A DNA stretch of 32,423 nt from Gammaproteobacteria bacterium (lineage in GTDB: Bacteria > Pseudomonadota > Gammaproteobacteria > Burkholderiales > Burkholderiaceae_B): positions 1 through 32,423 of the forward strand of contig JAHJCM010000190.1 in NCBI GenBank assembly GCA_018812945.1, read 5' to 3'. The number at the start of each line of letters is the position of its first letter. The first letter of the stretch is position 1. Shown piece by piece: positions 7,554 through 16,366 of this stretch. The translations under genes were made by a program, and so were the position numbers. Below the pieces are notes generated by a model. That model ran no database searches. It worked only from the letters and a program-made list of their open reading frames with translations, and was not told the DNA's origin.

Positions 7554-8623
7554 TTGTGTTTCGGCCACAGCCCGGCGGGGCGATATAGCATGACCAGCAC
7601 CATGGTCAGGCCATAGATCAGGGAGCGAAGTATTTCTGCATCCACCAGTACGCTACCAAACAAAAACTCCTGTACAGGTGTGACCACTTGCCGCAGCATT
7701 TCCGGAAAACCTGCCAGCAAAAGTGCACCCAGAATAACGCCAGGAATATGACCCATTCCGCCCAGCACCACCATGCAGAGTACGATGATTGATTCCATAA
7801 GGCCGAAGGACTCCGGACTGACAAAGCCCTGAAATGCAGAGAACATGGCACCTGCTACGCCGCCAAAGGAGGCGCCCAGTGCGAAAGCCAGCAGCTTCAT
7901 GTTGCGGGTATTGATCCCCATCGACTTGGCAGCAATTTCATCGTCACGTATGGCAGTCCATGCGCGGCCGATTCGGCTGTTTTGCAGCCGCATACACACC
8001 ACGATGATAAACAGGGTAAGTGCCAGAAACAGATAGTAATAAAGATGAAGTGCAGGAACCTCGACGCCGAATAAATCGACAGTGCGTGAAAAACGAACCC
8101 CCGCAATTTGTACCGGCTCAATCATGTTGATGCCTTGGGGTCCATTGGTGATATTGACTGGCGCATTCAGGTTGTTTAAAAACAAGCGAATGATTTCTCC
8201 AAAACCCAAGGTAACAATGGCGAGATAGTCGCCCCGTAGCCGAAGGGTGGGTGCACCCAGCAACACGCCGAATAGCGCGGCAATCAAAGCCCCCAGCGGA
8301 ATCATTAACCAAATGGACAAGTGCAGACCATCTGGAAACAGGGTTGCGATGGTTTCAAAATTGTCGGTTAAATGAGGTGAAGCCAGCAAACCGTATACGT
8401 AAGCACCCACCGCGTAAAAGGCGATGTAACCCAGATCGAGCAAGCCGGCGAAACCCACCACGATGTTGAGACCGAGCGCCAGCATCACATACAGCAAGGC
8501 GATATTCAAAATTCGAACCCAGCTGTTGCCAATCAAGCCAGCGACCCAAGGAAGGGCAGCCAAGGCGACAGCAAGCAGCAGAAAACCGATCACTTGTTGA
8601 TGGCGTTGGGCAAGTTTGCTCAT
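7550..8623 (-). CDS. livM: Branched-chain amino acid-type ABC transporter permease LivM
   Basis: A 357-residue inner-membrane permease with about nine hydrophobic segments. The LivM hallmarks are seen: ALGLNIVVGFAGLLDLGY near residues 42-60, TLGFGEIIRLFLNN in the middle, a cytoplasmic coupling stretch RIGRAWTAIRDDEIAAKSMG, and LGGMGHIPGVILGA. The C-terminus (YRPAGLWP) is typical. It dimerises with LivH to form the channel. The start overlaps the livH stop by four bases (ATGA), and its own stop overlaps livG, so the four genes form one tightly coupled unit. Confidence 0.94.
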   Translation of the reverse strand: MSKLAQRHQQVIGFLLLAVALAALPWVAGLIGNSWVRILNIALLYVMLALGLNIVVGFAGLLDLGYIAFYAVGAYVYGLLASPHLTDNFETIATLFPDGLHLSIWLMIPLGALIAALFGVLLGAPTLRLRGDYLAIVTLGFGEIIRLFLNNLNAPVNITNGPQGINMIEPVQIAGVRFSRTVDLFGVEVPALHLYYYLFLALTLFIIVVCMRLQNSRIGRAWTAIRDDEIAAKSMGINTRNMKLLAFALGASFGGVAGAMFSAFQGFVSPESFGLMESIIVLCMVVLGGMGHIPGVILGALLLAGFPEMLRQVVTPVQEFLFGSVLVDAEILRSLIYGLTMVLVMLYRPAGLWPKHK

Positions 8624-9585
8624 GCTCGGTCTGACACCCTTTCACCCAACAGGCCAGATGGCCGAAGAGTAAGCACCAAAATCAACACAGCAAAGGCAAA
8701 AATATCCTGGTAGTGCGAGCCCAAAAAACCACCGGTCAATTGCCCCAAATAGCCAGCGCCAAGGCTTTCAACAATTCCCAACAGGAGGCCACCCAACATG
8801 GCGCCGTAAATATTGCCGATGCCGCCAAGTACTGCTGCAGTAAAGGCTTTCAAACCGGGTAAAAAGCCCATGTAAAAATGAGCCACAGAATAGTTGGCAG
8901 CCACCATGACGCCAGCTACTCCAGCCAAGGCCGCTCCGATCACAAATGTAGCCGCGATCACTGAATTGGCATTGATGCCCATGAGCCCCGCCAATTGCGG
9001 GTTTTCAGAGGTAGCGCGCATGGCTTTCCCCAAGCGGGTTTTGTTCACTGTGTAGGTAAGGCCAAACATGAGGACTGCAGAGACCACCACAATCAGAAGT
9101 TGCACCGGTGTGATGGATACAATTCTTTCGTAATCGTTCTCGAGGACTGGGGCAAAGGTGTGTAACACAATCGGGTCTGTGGGCAAGGTGGCTGGAAAGA
9201 TGAGGTAATTGCGCCCCCAAATGATCATGGCCAAGGTTTGCAAAATGATTGAAACGCCGATCGCAGAAATCAAAGGTGCAAGCCGGGGTGCGTTTCGCAA
9301 GGGGCGATAGGCCAAGCGTTCAATTGAGAAACTGACCAGCATGCACACGGGCACTGCGCACAGCACACCCACCAGGAAAAGAATCCAGCCCGGTGTCTCG
9401 GGGAACAAACCTATGAACAAGGTGATGGCGCTAAACGCCACCATGGCGCCAATCATAACGACCTCGCCGTGGGCAAAATTGATCAAGCCCAAGACCCCAT
9501 ACACCATGGTGTAGCCGAGTGCCACCAGCGCATAAATACTGCCGAGAACCAAGCCGTTGATCAGTTGTTGCGCAAAAATATCCAT
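8620..9585 (-). CDS. livH: Branched-chain amino acid-type ABC transporter permease LivH
   Basis: A 321-residue inner-membrane permease. The N-terminus (MDIFAQQLINGLVLGSIYAL) and the following GYTMVYGVLGLINFAHGE are diagnostic for LivH. The coupling segment with RATSENPQLAGLMGIN and the VLGGIGNIYGAMLGG motif are also present. ATG 9585 is used because it gives the exact family N-terminus; an in-frame TTG at 9594 would add three residues. It is the first gene of livHMGF and is divergent from the livK-like gene across about 170 nt, so receptor and permease are probably co-regulated from that shared region. Confidence 0.94.
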   Translation of the reverse strand: MDIFAQQLINGLVLGSIYALVALGYTMVYGVLGLINFAHGEVVMIGAMVAFSAITLFIGLFPETPGWILFLVGVLCAVPVCMLVSFSIERLAYRPLRNAPRLAPLISAIGVSIILQTLAMIIWGRNYLIFPATLPTDPIVLHTFAPVLENDYERIVSITPVQLLIVVVSAVLMFGLTYTVNKTRLGKAMRATSENPQLAGLMGINANSVIAATFVIGAALAGVAGVMVAANYSVAHFYMGFLPGLKAFTAAVLGGIGNIYGAMLGGLLLGIVESLGAGYLGQLTGGFLGSHYQDIFAFAVLILVLTLRPSGLLGERVSDRA

Positions 9586-9679
9586 GTACGCCAATGCGAT
9601 TGAAATTAGATGTGTCGGAAAAAGAATAGAGCAAATTGGGTTTGAGTTTTACGTATTTCTTCAGAAAGAAGTCAGTTAA

Positions 9680-9708
9680 TTGACAGCTCAACCCATTACC
9701 GGTTTAGA
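9680..9708 (+). promoter_or_regulatory. Possible sigma-70 promoter of the livK-like gene
   Basis: A perfect TTGACA lies at 9680-9685. After 17 nt there is a weak -10-like TTTAGA at 9703-9708, matching only three of six consensus bases. It lies about 45 nt before the livK-like ATG in the divergent livH/livK region. The weak -10 would suit a promoter that needs an activator, but this is inference from one match. Confidence 0.35.
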
Positions 9709-9753
9709 TGCTACATTGGATGAATTAACCACTAAAACGAGTTGGAGGCGATC

Positions 9754-10908
9754 ATGAACCTTTGCAGGTTTCGGAATTTGAAACATTCATTCATGGGTAT
9801 GTCGGTATTTATCGCCTTGGCGAGCGCGCCTGTTTACGGCAAGGAAGTGTTGGTGAAAATTGGTCATATTGCACCGCTCTCGGGTCCACAGGCCCATTAC
9901 GGCAAAGACAATGAATCAGGCGCCAGGTTGGCGATCGACGATTTGAATAAAATGAAAATTCAGCTGGATGGAGGCACTGCCAAATTTCAGCTGGTTGCAG
10001 AAGATGATGCCGCAGATCCAAAAACTGGTGCCATCGTCGCGCAAAAATTGTGTGACATGAAAGTAAACGGCATTGTTGGGCATTTGAACAGCGGCACCAC
10101 CATTCCCGCATCCCGTATTTATTACGACTGCGGCATTCCCCAAATTACACCTTCAGCCACCACACCCAAAGTGACCAAGCAGGGGTTTGAGTCTGTATTC
10201 AGGGTGATTGCGCACGATGGCGTGTTGGGGGTTGCCTTGGCCAAGTATGCAGTCGACGAAATGAAAGTGAAGCGGGTAGTGGTCATCGATGACCGTACTG
10301 GTTACGGGCAGCCATTGGCTGATATTTTTACGAAGCAGCTTGAAGCCAAAGGTGTAAAGGTGCTGGAGCGCCACTACACCAACGACAAGGCCACTGACTT
10401 TGCGGCGATATTAACCTCGGTCAAGCGCGTGAATCCAGACCTTGTTTTTTACGGGGGTATGGATGCACAGGCTGGCCCCATGCTGCGGCAGATGAAGCAA
10501 CTGGGTATCAAGGCAAAGCTGATTGGCGGTGATGGTATTTGTACAACTGAATTGATGCGTTTGGGCGGGGACAATGTGGGGTCGAATGTGCTTTGCGCCG
10601 AGGGCGGTATGGCCTTGAGCAAAATGCCAGGCGGACCCGCATTCGAGAAACGATACAAAGCCCAGTTCAAGGCGGACATTCAGGTTTATGCGCCTTTTGT
10701 ATACGATGCAGTCATGACCATGGGCATGGCCATGAAAAATGCAAAGTCAGCAGATCCCAAGAAGTATCTGCCGAAGTTGAAAGAGATTCGGTACGAAGGA
10801 GTGATCGGAACTATTGCGTTTGATGAAGTCGGTGATGTGCTGAATGCTGCGGTGACATTGAATTCTTATGGCCCTCAAGGAAAGTTTCCGGTCAAGGTTG
10901 TGAATTGA
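9754..10908 (+). CDS. livK: Branched-chain amino acid-type ABC transporter substrate-binding protein
   Basis: A 384-residue periplasmic receptor with a signal peptide (basic N-terminus, then SVFIALASAPVYG, cleavage near residues 29-31). The mature protein begins VKIGHIAPLSGPQAHYGKDN, the type I periplasmic-binding start of LivJ/LivK-like receptors, and continues with GIVGHLNSGTTIPAS and VVVIDDRTGYGQPLAD, which line the ligand cleft in this family. The likely ligands are leucine, isoleucine, valine or another amino acid; the sequence alone does not decide. The start is ATG 9754, preceded by GGAGG with 5-nt spacing; an upstream TTG at 9742 overlaps that Shine-Dalgarno and is unlikely. It is divergent from livHMGF. 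Confidence 0.92.
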   Translation: MNLCRFRNLKHSFMGMSVFIALASAPVYGKEVLVKIGHIAPLSGPQAHYGKDNESGARLAIDDLNKMKIQLDGGTAKFQLVAEDDAADPKTGAIVAQKLCDMKVNGIVGHLNSGTTIPASRIYYDCGIPQITPSATTPKVTKQGFESVFRVIAHDGVLGVALAKYAVDEMKVKRVVVIDDRTGYGQPLADIFTKQLEAKGVKVLERHYTNDKATDFAAILTSVKRVNPDLVFYGGMDAQAGPMLRQMKQLGIKAKLIGGDGICTTELMRLGGDNVGSNVLCAEGGMALSKMPGGPAFEKRYKAQFKADIQVYAPFVYDAVMTMGMAMKNAKSADPKKYLPKLKEIRYEGVIGTIAFDEVGDVLNAAVTLNSYGPQGKFPVKVVN

Positions 10909-11022
10909 TTTGATCCAGCAGTGTTGGACCGATTCGGGATGCATTTTTATTTTGTAAATTTAATCAGAATTAATTTTTAACAGTCACGAACTTCTTTTTG
11001 TCATCTACCACTTAAGCGTTGA

Positions 11023-11046
11023 GCCACAACCGCCTCAGGTTGTGGC
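11023..11046 (+). promoter_or_regulatory. Perfect leader hairpin before the Bug receptor gene
   Basis: GCCACAACC (11023-11031) and GGTTGTGGC (11038-11046) form a perfect 9-bp stem with a 6-nt loop, ending 22 nt before the ATG of the Bug gene. No T-run follows, so it is not a standard terminator of livK. It could be an operator for a dimeric regulator or an mRNA structure that affects translation or stability. Confidence 0.55.
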
Positions 11047-11068
11047 CAATAACAAGTGGAGATGATGA

Positions 11069-12052
11069 ATGATTTTCTGCGGTATCAAAAAAACACTATT
11101 CACTGCAATGCTGTTGACCTGTGCCACAGGCCCAGCCATCGCTGACAATTACCCCAGCAAAACTATCACATTGGTAGTGCCTTTTGCGGCGGGAGGAACT
11201 ACTGACATTGTTGCCAGAATTGTGGCGGACAAGTTGGGTAAAGAACTGGGACAATCTGTGATCGTCGACAACCGCGGTGGCGGCGGTGGCAGCATTGGTG
11301 CGGGGCTGGTGGCCAAGGCAGCACCCGATGGGTACACCTTGGGTGTGTCTACACTGTCAACACATGCGGTAATCTCGGCCTGCAACCCGAAAGTGCCCTA
11401 CAACCCGGTCAAAGACTTCAAGGCCATTACCAATATGGCAGGTTCTCCGAATGTTTTGACTGTGAATCCAAAGTTTCCTGCGCAAGACTTCAAACAGTTT
11501 TTGACGCACGTGAAAAAGAACCCGGGCAAGTTGAGTTTTGCAACATCAGGGCAGTGCAGTATTCAGCAAATGGTGGGTGAGCAGTTCAAGGTTGAAACAG
11601 GCACTGATATTCTGCATGTGCCGTATCGCGGTGCCGGCCCTGCACTGAATGACCTGCTGGGCGGGTCTGTGGACATGATGTTCGACAATCTGCCTTCATC
11701 CATGTCACACATCAAGGCAGATCGCCTGCGCGCCTTGGCTGTGGCCTGGCCTAACCGGCTTGAATCACTTCCGAATGTCCCCACCTTTAAAGAGTTGGGA
11801 TTAACGGCAGTGAATGAACCGGTTTGGTATGGGTTGGTTGCACCTGCGGCCACTCCCGATTCCATTGTTCAAAAATTGAACGCAGCCACAGTGAAAGTTC
11901 TCAAGCTACCTGAAGTTCAAGAACGCCTGCGGGCCAGCGGTGCAGAGCCTGTGGGAAACACACCCGCTCAACATGCGGCTGAAATCAGGCAGGAAATGGA
12001 ACGAATGCACGCTTTGGTGAAAAAGCAGAACATTCAGTTTGACGGGTCTTAA
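11069..12052 (+). CDS. Bug-family (TctC-like) tripartite tricarboxylate transporter receptor
   Basis: A 327-residue secreted periplasmic protein with an N-terminal signal (cleavage after about AIA, residues 23-25). It has the Bug hallmarks: YPSKTITLVVPFAAGGTTDI at the mature N-terminus, the DNRGGGGGSIG loop that contacts ligand carboxylates, PDGYTL, and HVPYRGAGPAL. Bug receptors bind small carboxylates or amides for TctAB permeases. They are very numerous in Burkholderiales and usually orphan, as here: no tctA or tctB is in the window. GGAG lies 7 nt before ATG 11069. The ligand cannot be predicted. It may be under the control of the hairpin just upstream. Confidence 0.92.
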   Translation: MIFCGIKKTLFTAMLLTCATGPAIADNYPSKTITLVVPFAAGGTTDIVARIVADKLGKELGQSVIVDNRGGGGGSIGAGLVAKAAPDGYTLGVSTLSTHAVISACNPKVPYNPVKDFKAITNMAGSPNVLTVNPKFPAQDFKQFLTHVKKNPGKLSFATSGQCSIQQMVGEQFKVETGTDILHVPYRGAGPALNDLLGGSVDMMFDNLPSSMSHIKADRLRALAVAWPNRLESLPNVPTFKELGLTAVNEPVWYGLVAPAATPDSIVQKLNAATVKVLKLPEVQERLRASGAEPVGNTPAQHAAEIRQEMERMHALVKKQNIQFDGS

Positions 12053-12070
12053 TGGTTAATCTGGAATGAA

Positions 12071-12101
12071 AAAAAGCCAAGGCGCAACACCTTGGCTTTT
12101 T
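12071..12101. terminator. Bidirectional rho-independent terminator
   Basis: A 12-bp perfect stem (AAAAAGCCAAGG / CCTTGGCTTTTT) with a 7-nt loop lies between the convergent Bug and cytochrome c genes. The A- and T-runs at both ends let it work in both directions. Confidence 0.9.
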
Positions 12102-12119
12102 GACTTGCTTATGGGCTGA

Positions 12120-12428
12120 TTACAGTGACAGTACCCAAGCGGCCAATTTCTTGGCTTCGTCTTCGGTCACGTTTTGTGCGGGCATGGGCACTGGGCCCCA
12201 AGTACCCTTGGTGCCGTTCTTGATTTTGCCGGCCAGCATGGCTTCTGCACCTGCTTGGCCTTTGTACTTGGCAGCCACGTCTTTAAAAGCCGGACCAACC
12301 ACTTTTTTCTGAACCTGGTGACAGGCCAAGCAGGCTTTGCTCTTGGCCAATGCTTCGTCGGCGCTGGCTGACAACGGTAGAGCAACCATGGTGGCTGCAA
12401 TCGCCAAGACACCCATTTGCTTGATCAT
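12120..12428 (-). CDS. Small periplasmic class I cytochrome c (c551/c552-like)
   Basis: A 102-residue protein with a signal peptide (hydrophobic [17 protein letters not shown], cleavage near residue 23). The single haem site CLACH is at 33-37, and the probable axial Met is Met82 in GPVPMPAQ. The mature size of about 79 residues and the pattern [12 protein letters not shown] and KLAAWVLSL match the cytochrome c551/c552 group. It should carry electrons in the periplasm, to a terminal oxidase or peroxidase that cannot be named here. It has a clear GGAG 7 nt before the ATG. It is divergent from the small Trp-rich gene and stops 19 nt from the shared terminator. Confidence 0.92.
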   Translation of the reverse strand: MIKQMGVLAIAATMVALPLSASADEALAKSKACLACHQVQKKVVGPAFKDVAAKYKGQAGAEAMLAGKIKNGTKGTWGPVPMPAQNVTEDEAKKLAAWVLSL

Positions 12429-12520
12429 ACTGAACTCCTCACTTTGTTACAGTTATCACATTAATAACGTCTCGGGCGTCATTTTGGCAGACAACGCAGT
12501 TGTTTGTCATGTGAAACAGC

Positions 12521-12772
12521 ATGATTTTTATCCTTCTGGGCATCCTTTTGCTCACAATGAAACTAGGCGGTGTACATCCCGTAAGCAACTGGGAATGGTT
12601 CTCCATTGCTTTGCCTTTCCTCATGGCCATTTGCTGGTTTGAACTTTTTGAACCCTGGCTTGGCTTGGATGTGCGCCGACAGCAGTTTAGAAAGCGTCAG
12701 CTAGAGGCACGAATTCGACATTTTCAAAACAAAAAACCCCGTCGCCAGCGCCGGGGTTTTCCTTTTAGGTAA
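12521..12772 (+). CDS. Small Trp-rich membrane protein (TIGR04438-like)
   Basis: An 83-residue protein with two hydrophobic stretches (residues about 1-14 and 25-42) separated by a short loop, then a strongly basic tail with RRQQFRKRQLEAR and PRRQRRG. The spacing of Trp (NWEWF, CWFELFEPWLGLD) fits the 'small Trp-rich protein' family of betaproteobacteria, whose function is unknown. It is probably an inner-membrane protein with the basic tail in the cytoplasm. No Shine-Dalgarno is seen before the ATG. Its last codons form a terminator hairpin. The family call comes from memory of the pattern and should be checked. Confidence 0.7.
   Translation: MIFILLGILLLTMKLGGVHPVSNWEWFSIALPFLMAICWFELFEPWLGLDVRRQQFRKRQLEARIRHFQNKKPRRQRRGFPFR
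12733..12760. terminator. Terminator hairpin inside the 3' end of the small Trp-rich gene
   Basis: AAAACCCCG (12733-12741) pairs with CGGGGTTTT (12752-12760) across a 10-nt loop. T-rich sequence follows on the plus side and an A-run precedes it, so it can act for both this gene and the convergent ilvD. It lies within the last 14 codons of the plus-strand gene. Confidence 0.75.
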
Positions 12773-12784
12773 GCGTTTGCAAAT

Positions 12785-14473
12785 TTACAGGTCGAGATCA
12801 CCATCGGTGACGGCACCTTTGCTGGCGCTGCTGGCCAAGGCTGCGAACTTGGCTAGAACACCCGTGGTGTAGCGTGGTTTGGGTTTCACCCAGCTTTCAC
12901 GACGCTTTGCTAATTCCTCGTCGCTTACGTTGATCTGTAACAATTTCTGGTGCGCGTCCATGGTGATGGAGTCGCCTTCCTTGATCAGAGCAATTGGGCC
13001 ACCAACGTAAGCTTCCGGTGCAACGTGGCCTACCACCATGCCCCAGGTACCGCCAGAAAAACGACCGTCCGTAATCAAGCCCACAGTTTCGCCGAGACCT
13101 TTGCCAATAATAGCTGAAGTCGGAGCCAGCATTTCTGGCATGCCAGGGCCGCCTTTGGGGCCCAGATAGCGAAGAATAATCACATCGCCGTCTTTGATCT
13201 TGTCGCCCAAAATTGCGTCCATCGCGCTTTGTTCGTCGTCAAATACCTTGGCTGGGCCGGTAATCACCGGGTTCTTCAAGCCGGTAATCTTGGCCACAGC
13301 ACCTTCAGGTGCCAGGTTGCCTTTCAAAATCGCCAAGTGACCTTGCTTGTACAGGGCTTTCTCGATGGGCATGATCACGTTTTGATCTGCACGGGGCACT
13401 GACGGAATATCTGCCAGTGTTTCAGCAATCGTTTTGCCGGTAATCGTGATGCAATCGCCGTGCAGCAGGCCGGCGTCCAACAAAATCTTCATGACCTGTG
13501 GAATACCGCCCGCGTCGTGCAGGTCGGTTGCCACATATTGGCCAGAAGGCTTCAGGTTACAAATGACGGGTGTACGCAGGCGCACGCGTTCGAAGTCCTC
13601 GTAGCTCCAAGCCACGTCAGCCGCCTTGGCAATGGCCAGGAAGTGCAACACTGCGTTGGTGGAGCCGCCAGTGGCCATCAGCACGGCCACTGCATTTTCA
13701 ATCGACTTTTTGGTAATGATGTCGCGGGGCTTCAAGTCGTTGCGAACCGCTTCGATTAGCACGCGAGCTGATTCTTCAGTCGAAGTGACCTTTTCCGCAT
13801 CGATATTTGACATGGTGCTGGAATAGGGCAGGCTCATGCCCAGTGCTTCAAACGCTGAGCTCATGGTGTTGGCGGTGTACATGCCACCACAGGAGCCAGA
13901 ACTTGGGCAGGCATTTTTCTCGATGCCTTTGAAATCCTCTTCGCTCATGCGACCAGCGGTGAATTCACCCACGGCTTCAAAAGCCGAAACGATGGTGAGG
14001 TCTTTGCCCTTGTAACGCCCTGGCTTGATGGTACCGCCGTACACGTAAATGCCGGGTACATTCATGCGAGCCATGCCGATCATGCCACCAGGCATGTTCT
14101 TGTCGCAGCCACCGATAACCAGAACGCCGTCCATCCACTGGCCTTGCACCGCAGTTTCGATGCAGTCGGCAATCACTTCGCGACTCACCAGTGAATACTT
14201 CATCCCCTCAGTGCCCATGCTCATGCCGTCGGAGATGGTGGGGGTACCAAAGATTTGTGGATTACCGCCAGCTTCTTTTACTGCTTTCACCGCGGCATCG
14301 GCCAATGGCTGCAGGCCACTGTTGCAAGGCGTGATTGTAGAGTGGCCGTTGGCGATACCGATCATGGGGTTGTTGAAGTCTTCGTCTTTGTAACCCATGG
14401 CGAAGTACATCGCGCGGTTGGGCGAACGGGCCACGCCCTGGGTGATGTTCTTGGAACGTCGATTGATGCTCAT
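12785..14473 (-). CDS. ilvD: Dihydroxy-acid dehydratase
   Basis: This 562-residue enzyme dehydrates 2,3-dihydroxy-isovalerate and 2,3-dihydroxy-3-methylvalerate to the 2-keto acids, the third shared step of valine and isoleucine synthesis (the valine intermediate also feeds leucine and pantothenate). The Fe-S ligand cysteines are Cys50 (TITPCNSGL), Cys123 ([10 protein letters not shown]) and Cys195 ([12 protein letters not shown]). The C-terminal signature [19 protein letters not shown] is intact. The three-Cys pattern and length fit the shorter, [2Fe-2S]-type dehydratases. It stands alone, with lgt divergent upstream. Control is not evident: I see no leader peptide or attenuator in the upstream 140 nt. 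Confidence 0.96.
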   Translation of the reverse strand: MSINRRSKNITQGVARSPNRAMYFAMGYKDEDFNNPMIGIANGHSTITPCNSGLQPLADAAVKAVKEAGGNPQIFGTPTISDGMSMGTEGMKYSLVSREVIADCIETAVQGQWMDGVLVIGGCDKNMPGGMIGMARMNVPGIYVYGGTIKPGRYKGKDLTIVSAFEAVGEFTAGRMSEEDFKGIEKNACPSSGSCGGMYTANTMSSAFEALGMSLPYSSTMSNIDAEKVTSTEESARVLIEAVRNDLKPRDIITKKSIENAVAVLMATGGSTNAVLHFLAIAKAADVAWSYEDFERVRLRTPVICNLKPSGQYVATDLHDAGGIPQVMKILLDAGLLHGDCITITGKTIAETLADIPSVPRADQNVIMPIEKALYKQGHLAILKGNLAPEGAVAKITGLKNPVITGPAKVFDDEQSAMDAILGDKIKDGDVIILRYLGPKGGPGMPEMLAPTSAIIGKGLGETVGLITDGRFSGGTWGMVVGHVAPEAYVGGPIALIKEGDSITMDAHQKLLQINVSDEELAKRRESWVKPKPRYTTGVLAKFAALASSASKGAVTDGDLDL

Positions 14474-14617
14474 TGCAAAAGCTCGCAGGTGGAATTGGAT
14501 TCAAAACGAGAATTTACCATTTTATGATGCTCCGCTGGGCGCAGGAAGACGTTCATTCATCAAAGGGTAGTCCCTAGGGCAGTACAATTGAACGGTTTTT
14601 CACATTCCGGGTTTTCC

Positions 14618-15466
14618 ATGTTTGTACATCCTGAATTCGATCCCATTGCCATTTCGATCGGCCCTGTGGCCATTCGCTGGTACGGTTTGATGTATTTGTT
14701 GGCTTTTGTGGCTTTCATCATGTTGGCCAAGCGCCGCTTGCATTTGTTCCCGGCCATCAAAATGTCGGATGTGGACAACATGCTGACCTGGGCGGTTTTA
14801 GGTGTCATCCTGGGAGGACGATTAGGCTACGTGTTTTTCTACAAGCCCGATTATTACCTGGCCAACCCAAGCGAAATTCTCGCAATTTGGGAAGGCGGAA
14901 TGTCTTTTCATGGTGGGTTTCTCGGCGTGTTGCTGGTGTGTTTTATTTACGGCAGGTACAAAGACTGGAAGTTTTTTGATGTGATGGATTTCGTGGCGCC
15001 CGCCGTACCAATCGGATTGGCCTTGGGTCGCCTTGGCAACTTTATTAACGGTGAGTTATGGGGGCGCCCCACCGATGGCTGGTGGGGAGTTGTGTTTCCG
15101 CAGGCGGGCGATGCAATTGCACGCCACCCATCACAGCTTTACCAAATGAGTTTGGAAGGTATTGCCTTGTTCATTGGGCTTTGGTGGTTTGCCAGCAAGC
15201 CACGCCCGCGTGCGGCAGTGTCGGCCTGGTTTTTGATTGGCTACGGTGCAGCCCGTTTTGTGGTGGAGTATGCCCGCGAACCAGACCGGTTTTTGGGCAC
15301 GCTTTCTCTGGGATTGTCGATGGGGCAATGGTTGTGCGTGCCCATGATTCTAGTTGGATTTGCCTTGTTGGTCTGGTCAAGAAACAAGCCCACAGGGCTT
15401 GAAACCATGACTGCGCTGGAGGCCGCCCAGGCCAAGGTCGGCAAGGGCAGCAAACGTAGCAAGTGA
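14618..15466 (+). CDS. lgt: Prolipoprotein diacylglyceryl transferase
   Basis: The 282-residue inner-membrane enzyme transfers diacylglycerol from phosphatidylglycerol to the lipobox cysteine of prelipoproteins, the first step of lipoprotein maturation. The Lgt signature [14 protein letters not shown] is present, with the SFHGG segment carrying the essential His and the N-terminal [10 protein letters not shown]. About seven hydrophobic segments are seen. The C-terminus is a short basic tail. ATG 14618 gives the usual family start (MFVHPEFDP); an upstream in-frame TTG at 14588 is unlikely. It converges with the TauE/SafE gene, 7 nt apart. BamE, encoded further on, would be one of its substrates. 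Confidence 0.96.
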   Translation: MFVHPEFDPIAISIGPVAIRWYGLMYLLAFVAFIMLAKRRLHLFPAIKMSDVDNMLTWAVLGVILGGRLGYVFFYKPDYYLANPSEILAIWEGGMSFHGGFLGVLLVCFIYGRYKDWKFFDVMDFVAPAVPIGLALGRLGNFINGELWGRPTDGWWGVVFPQAGDAIARHPSQLYQMSLEGIALFIGLWWFASKPRPRAAVSAWFLIGYGAARFVVEYAREPDRFLGTLSLGLSMGQWLCVPMILVGFALLVWSRNKPTGLETMTALEAAQAKVGKGSKRSK

Positions 15467-15473
15467 TAATGAA

Positions 15474-16286
15474 TTAGAAGCCGGTAACTGCTTTGTAAAT
15501 CATGGACATGGCAATGAAAGCCAGCAGCAGTGCAAAAATGCGCTTGATCTTTTTGACCGGCAGGGTGTGCGCCAGTTTTGCACCATAAGGGGCAAATAGC
15601 ACGCTCATCACTGCCACGCAGGCCACAGCGGGCAAATAAACATAGCCTAGGGACCCAGCTGGCATGTCTTGCAAGTGTTGCCCGTTGATTACGTAAGCGG
15701 CACTTGAAAACACGGCAATCGGAAAACCCAAGGCAGCAGATGTTGCCACCGCATTGCGCAGGTTGATGTTGCTCCACACCATGAAGGGCACGGACAGAAA
15801 CCCACCTCCGGCGCCCACAATTGCCGAGGCTGCCCCAATTACACCACCCACAGCCGCGAGACCTGCTTTTCCCGGCAAAGTGCGGCTTGGTTTGGGTTTC
15901 TTGTCGGCATACATTTGGTAAGCGGAAAAAATAACAAAAGCACCGAATACCAAGGCCAGTTCTTTGGTAGGTAAGTAAGACACCACTTTCGATCCAATAA
16001 ACCCGCCGATGAGAATACCTGGGGTAAGGAACTTCACGATGTCCCACCGCACCGCGCCAGCCTTGTGGTGAGCACGCATGCTCGAAATGCTGGTAAACAT
16101 GATGATGGCCAGTGAGGTGGCAATGGAGGAGTGCACCACATGCTCGACGGGTACGCCCTGGCTAACCATCAGGAAAGTGAGAAAGGGCACCAGCAGCATG
16201 CCGCCACCAATGCCCAACAAGCCGGCCAACACGCCGCTGACTACACCCAAAACAAGCAGTGAAACTATAAAAACCGGATCGAACAT
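15474..16286 (-). CDS. TauE/SafE-family membrane exporter/permease
   Basis: A 270-residue integral membrane protein with about eight hydrophobic segments. It has the family pattern: VSGVLAGLLGIGGGMLLVP at residues 17-35, the second-half repeat AIVGAGGGFLSVPFMVWSN, and ATSAALGFPIA. TauE/SafE proteins move small sulfonates, sulfite or other organic anions; the substrate is unknown here. It follows the 6S RNA and its terminator on the same strand, so it needs its own promoter in the ~45 nt between. No sulfur-metabolism neighbours are present apart from the distant SulP gene. Confidence 0.9.
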   Translation of the reverse strand: MFDPVFIVSLLVLGVVSGVLAGLLGIGGGMLLVPFLTFLMVSQGVPVEHVVHSSIATSLAIIMFTSISSMRAHHKAGAVRWDIVKFLTPGILIGGFIGSKVVSYLPTKELALVFGAFVIFSAYQMYADKKPKPSRTLPGKAGLAAVGGVIGAASAIVGAGGGFLSVPFMVWSNINLRNAVATSAALGFPIAVFSSAAYVINGQHLQDMPAGSLGYVYLPAVACVAVMSVLFAPYGAKLAHTLPVKKIKRIFALLLAFIAMSMIYKAVTGF

Positions 16287-16323
16287 GGTGATTAAATTTT
16301 TGGTTTGAATCTGGACAGCATAA

Positions 16324-16356
16324 AAAAAGAGGCGATTGAACGTAGGTTCAATCGCC
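16324..16356 (-). terminator. Rho-independent terminator of 6S RNA
   Basis: On the minus strand GGCGATTGAAC, a 4-nt loop and GTTCAATCGCC form a perfect 11-bp stem, followed by TCTTTTTTT. It begins about 10 nt after the 3' end of the 6S RNA. Confidence 0.92.
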
Positions 16357-16366
16357 CCGGTGTGGG

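Noticed and set aside
15241-16047. 268-residue minus-strand frame overlapping lgt and the TauE gene
   Set aside because: It is an out-of-frame shadow across two convergent, well-supported membrane protein genes; its composition (many Arg, Cys, Trp) is typical of a shadow.
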